From: Planctomycetota bacterium
Lineage (GTDB): Bacteria; Planctomycetota; Phycisphaerae; WQYP01
NCBI GenBank assembly: GCA_021826605.1
Contig: JAKAZF010000269.1
Coordinates: 1-5,071, forward strand
DNA: 5,071 nucleotides
Direction of reading: 5' to 3'
Shown piece after piece: positions 4,864 through 5,071 of the stretch. The stretch's first letter is position 1, and each line of letters begins with the position of its first letter. The notes under the pieces were generated by a model. That model searched no databases. It had not been told where the DNA came from and saw only the letters and a program-made list of their open reading frames with translations. A program made the position numbers and the translations under genes.

Positions 4864-5071
4864 TTATCGGCTCGTCGCCGGATGCCGGACGGGAGGTTTC
4901 ATCGCGTTAACCGGCGCTATTTGCGGGAGCATTTTGGCCGATACAGCAAGTTTGACCCGGGCCATGGACGGATCCAGGCGAATCGCATGGCGATAAAACT
5001 TCTCCGCATATTTCCGATGTCCGGCCAGATAACTCACATGGGCCAATTCCATCCACCCGGTGGCAAAATCC
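4864..5071 (-). CDS. C-terminal end of a TPR-repeat protein, cut by right window edge
   Basis: A frame open from the right edge gives 68 codons before TAA at 4866-4864. It contains one full TPR-type helix pair. GWMELAHVSYLAGHRKYAE, then KFYRHAIRLDPSM, places W, L, Y, G, Y, A and the closing LDP at the consensus spacing. The remaining roughly 37 residues (ending KPPVRHPATSR) are basic and proline-containing with no further repeat. TPRs are protein-binding scaffolds, and the partner and full domain content lie outside the window. An ATG at 5052 exists but falls inside the repeat, so it is not a credible start. The gene ends 210 bp before the regulator start, and the regulator has its own promoter, so they are probably separate transcripts. 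Confidence 0.75.
   Translation of the reverse strand, partial: DFATGWMELAHVSYLAGHRKYAEKFYRHAIRLDPSMARVKLAVSAKMLPQIAPVNAMKPPVRHPATSR

Noticed and set aside
1..5071. CRISPR array, tRNA or rRNA gene, riboswitch
   Set aside because: No regularly spaced repeat-spacer structure, cloverleaf with a CCA-adjacent acceptor stem, or familiar riboswitch core was seen on reading either strand.

Overview
All recognisable genes in this window lie on the minus strand, so they read right to left. No ribosomal or other marker gene is present. The organism is therefore only a guess: a free-living, diderm-type bacterium of moderate GC. The membrane-anchored double-LysM protein with a long Ser/Ala/Thr/Pro/Asn linker, the TPR protein tail and the transporter type would suit a Planctomycetota/PVC-like genome (low confidence).

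Right half (about 2900-5071): the end of a TPR-repeat protein enters from the right edge. Next comes a two-gene unit. Its first gene is a small regulator with a ribbon-helix-helix-like N-terminus and four CXXC pairs ending in a C2H2-like finger. Its second gene is a polytopic membrane protein resembling NicO/RcnA-type nickel/cobalt exporters, with a His-rich loop and a His6 tail. The regulator has a clear sigma70-type promoter with a perfect TATAAT -10 box. A 31-bp inverted repeat, GTATTAC-N17-GTAATAC, overlies its -35 box and spacer. This geometry recalls a NikR operator. The simplest reading is a self-regulated metal-responsive efflux (or uptake) module. It is the most interesting item here.

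Middle (about 1590-2912): an inner-membrane-anchored protein with two C-terminal LysM domains, probably a cell-wall or periplasmic factor. It is followed by a roughly 300-bp gap that contains only a weak promoter candidate and two short, unrecognised stop-free stretches.

Left half (1-1590): an apparently solitary beta-class DNA methyltransferase (DPPF and DPFGGSGST motifs) with no recognisable restriction enzyme beside it. Downstream lies a decayed 5' remnant of a class II Fic (AMPylase-type) gene, with two frameshifts at 5-base homopolymers and its catalytic part missing. Three copies of a TCGYAAAATAAG element sit immediately upstream of its start. At the far left edge is the beginning of what looks like an IS transposase, with its own strong promoter and a 14-bp palindrome over the start codon. 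This half looks like accessory, mobile-element-affected DNA.
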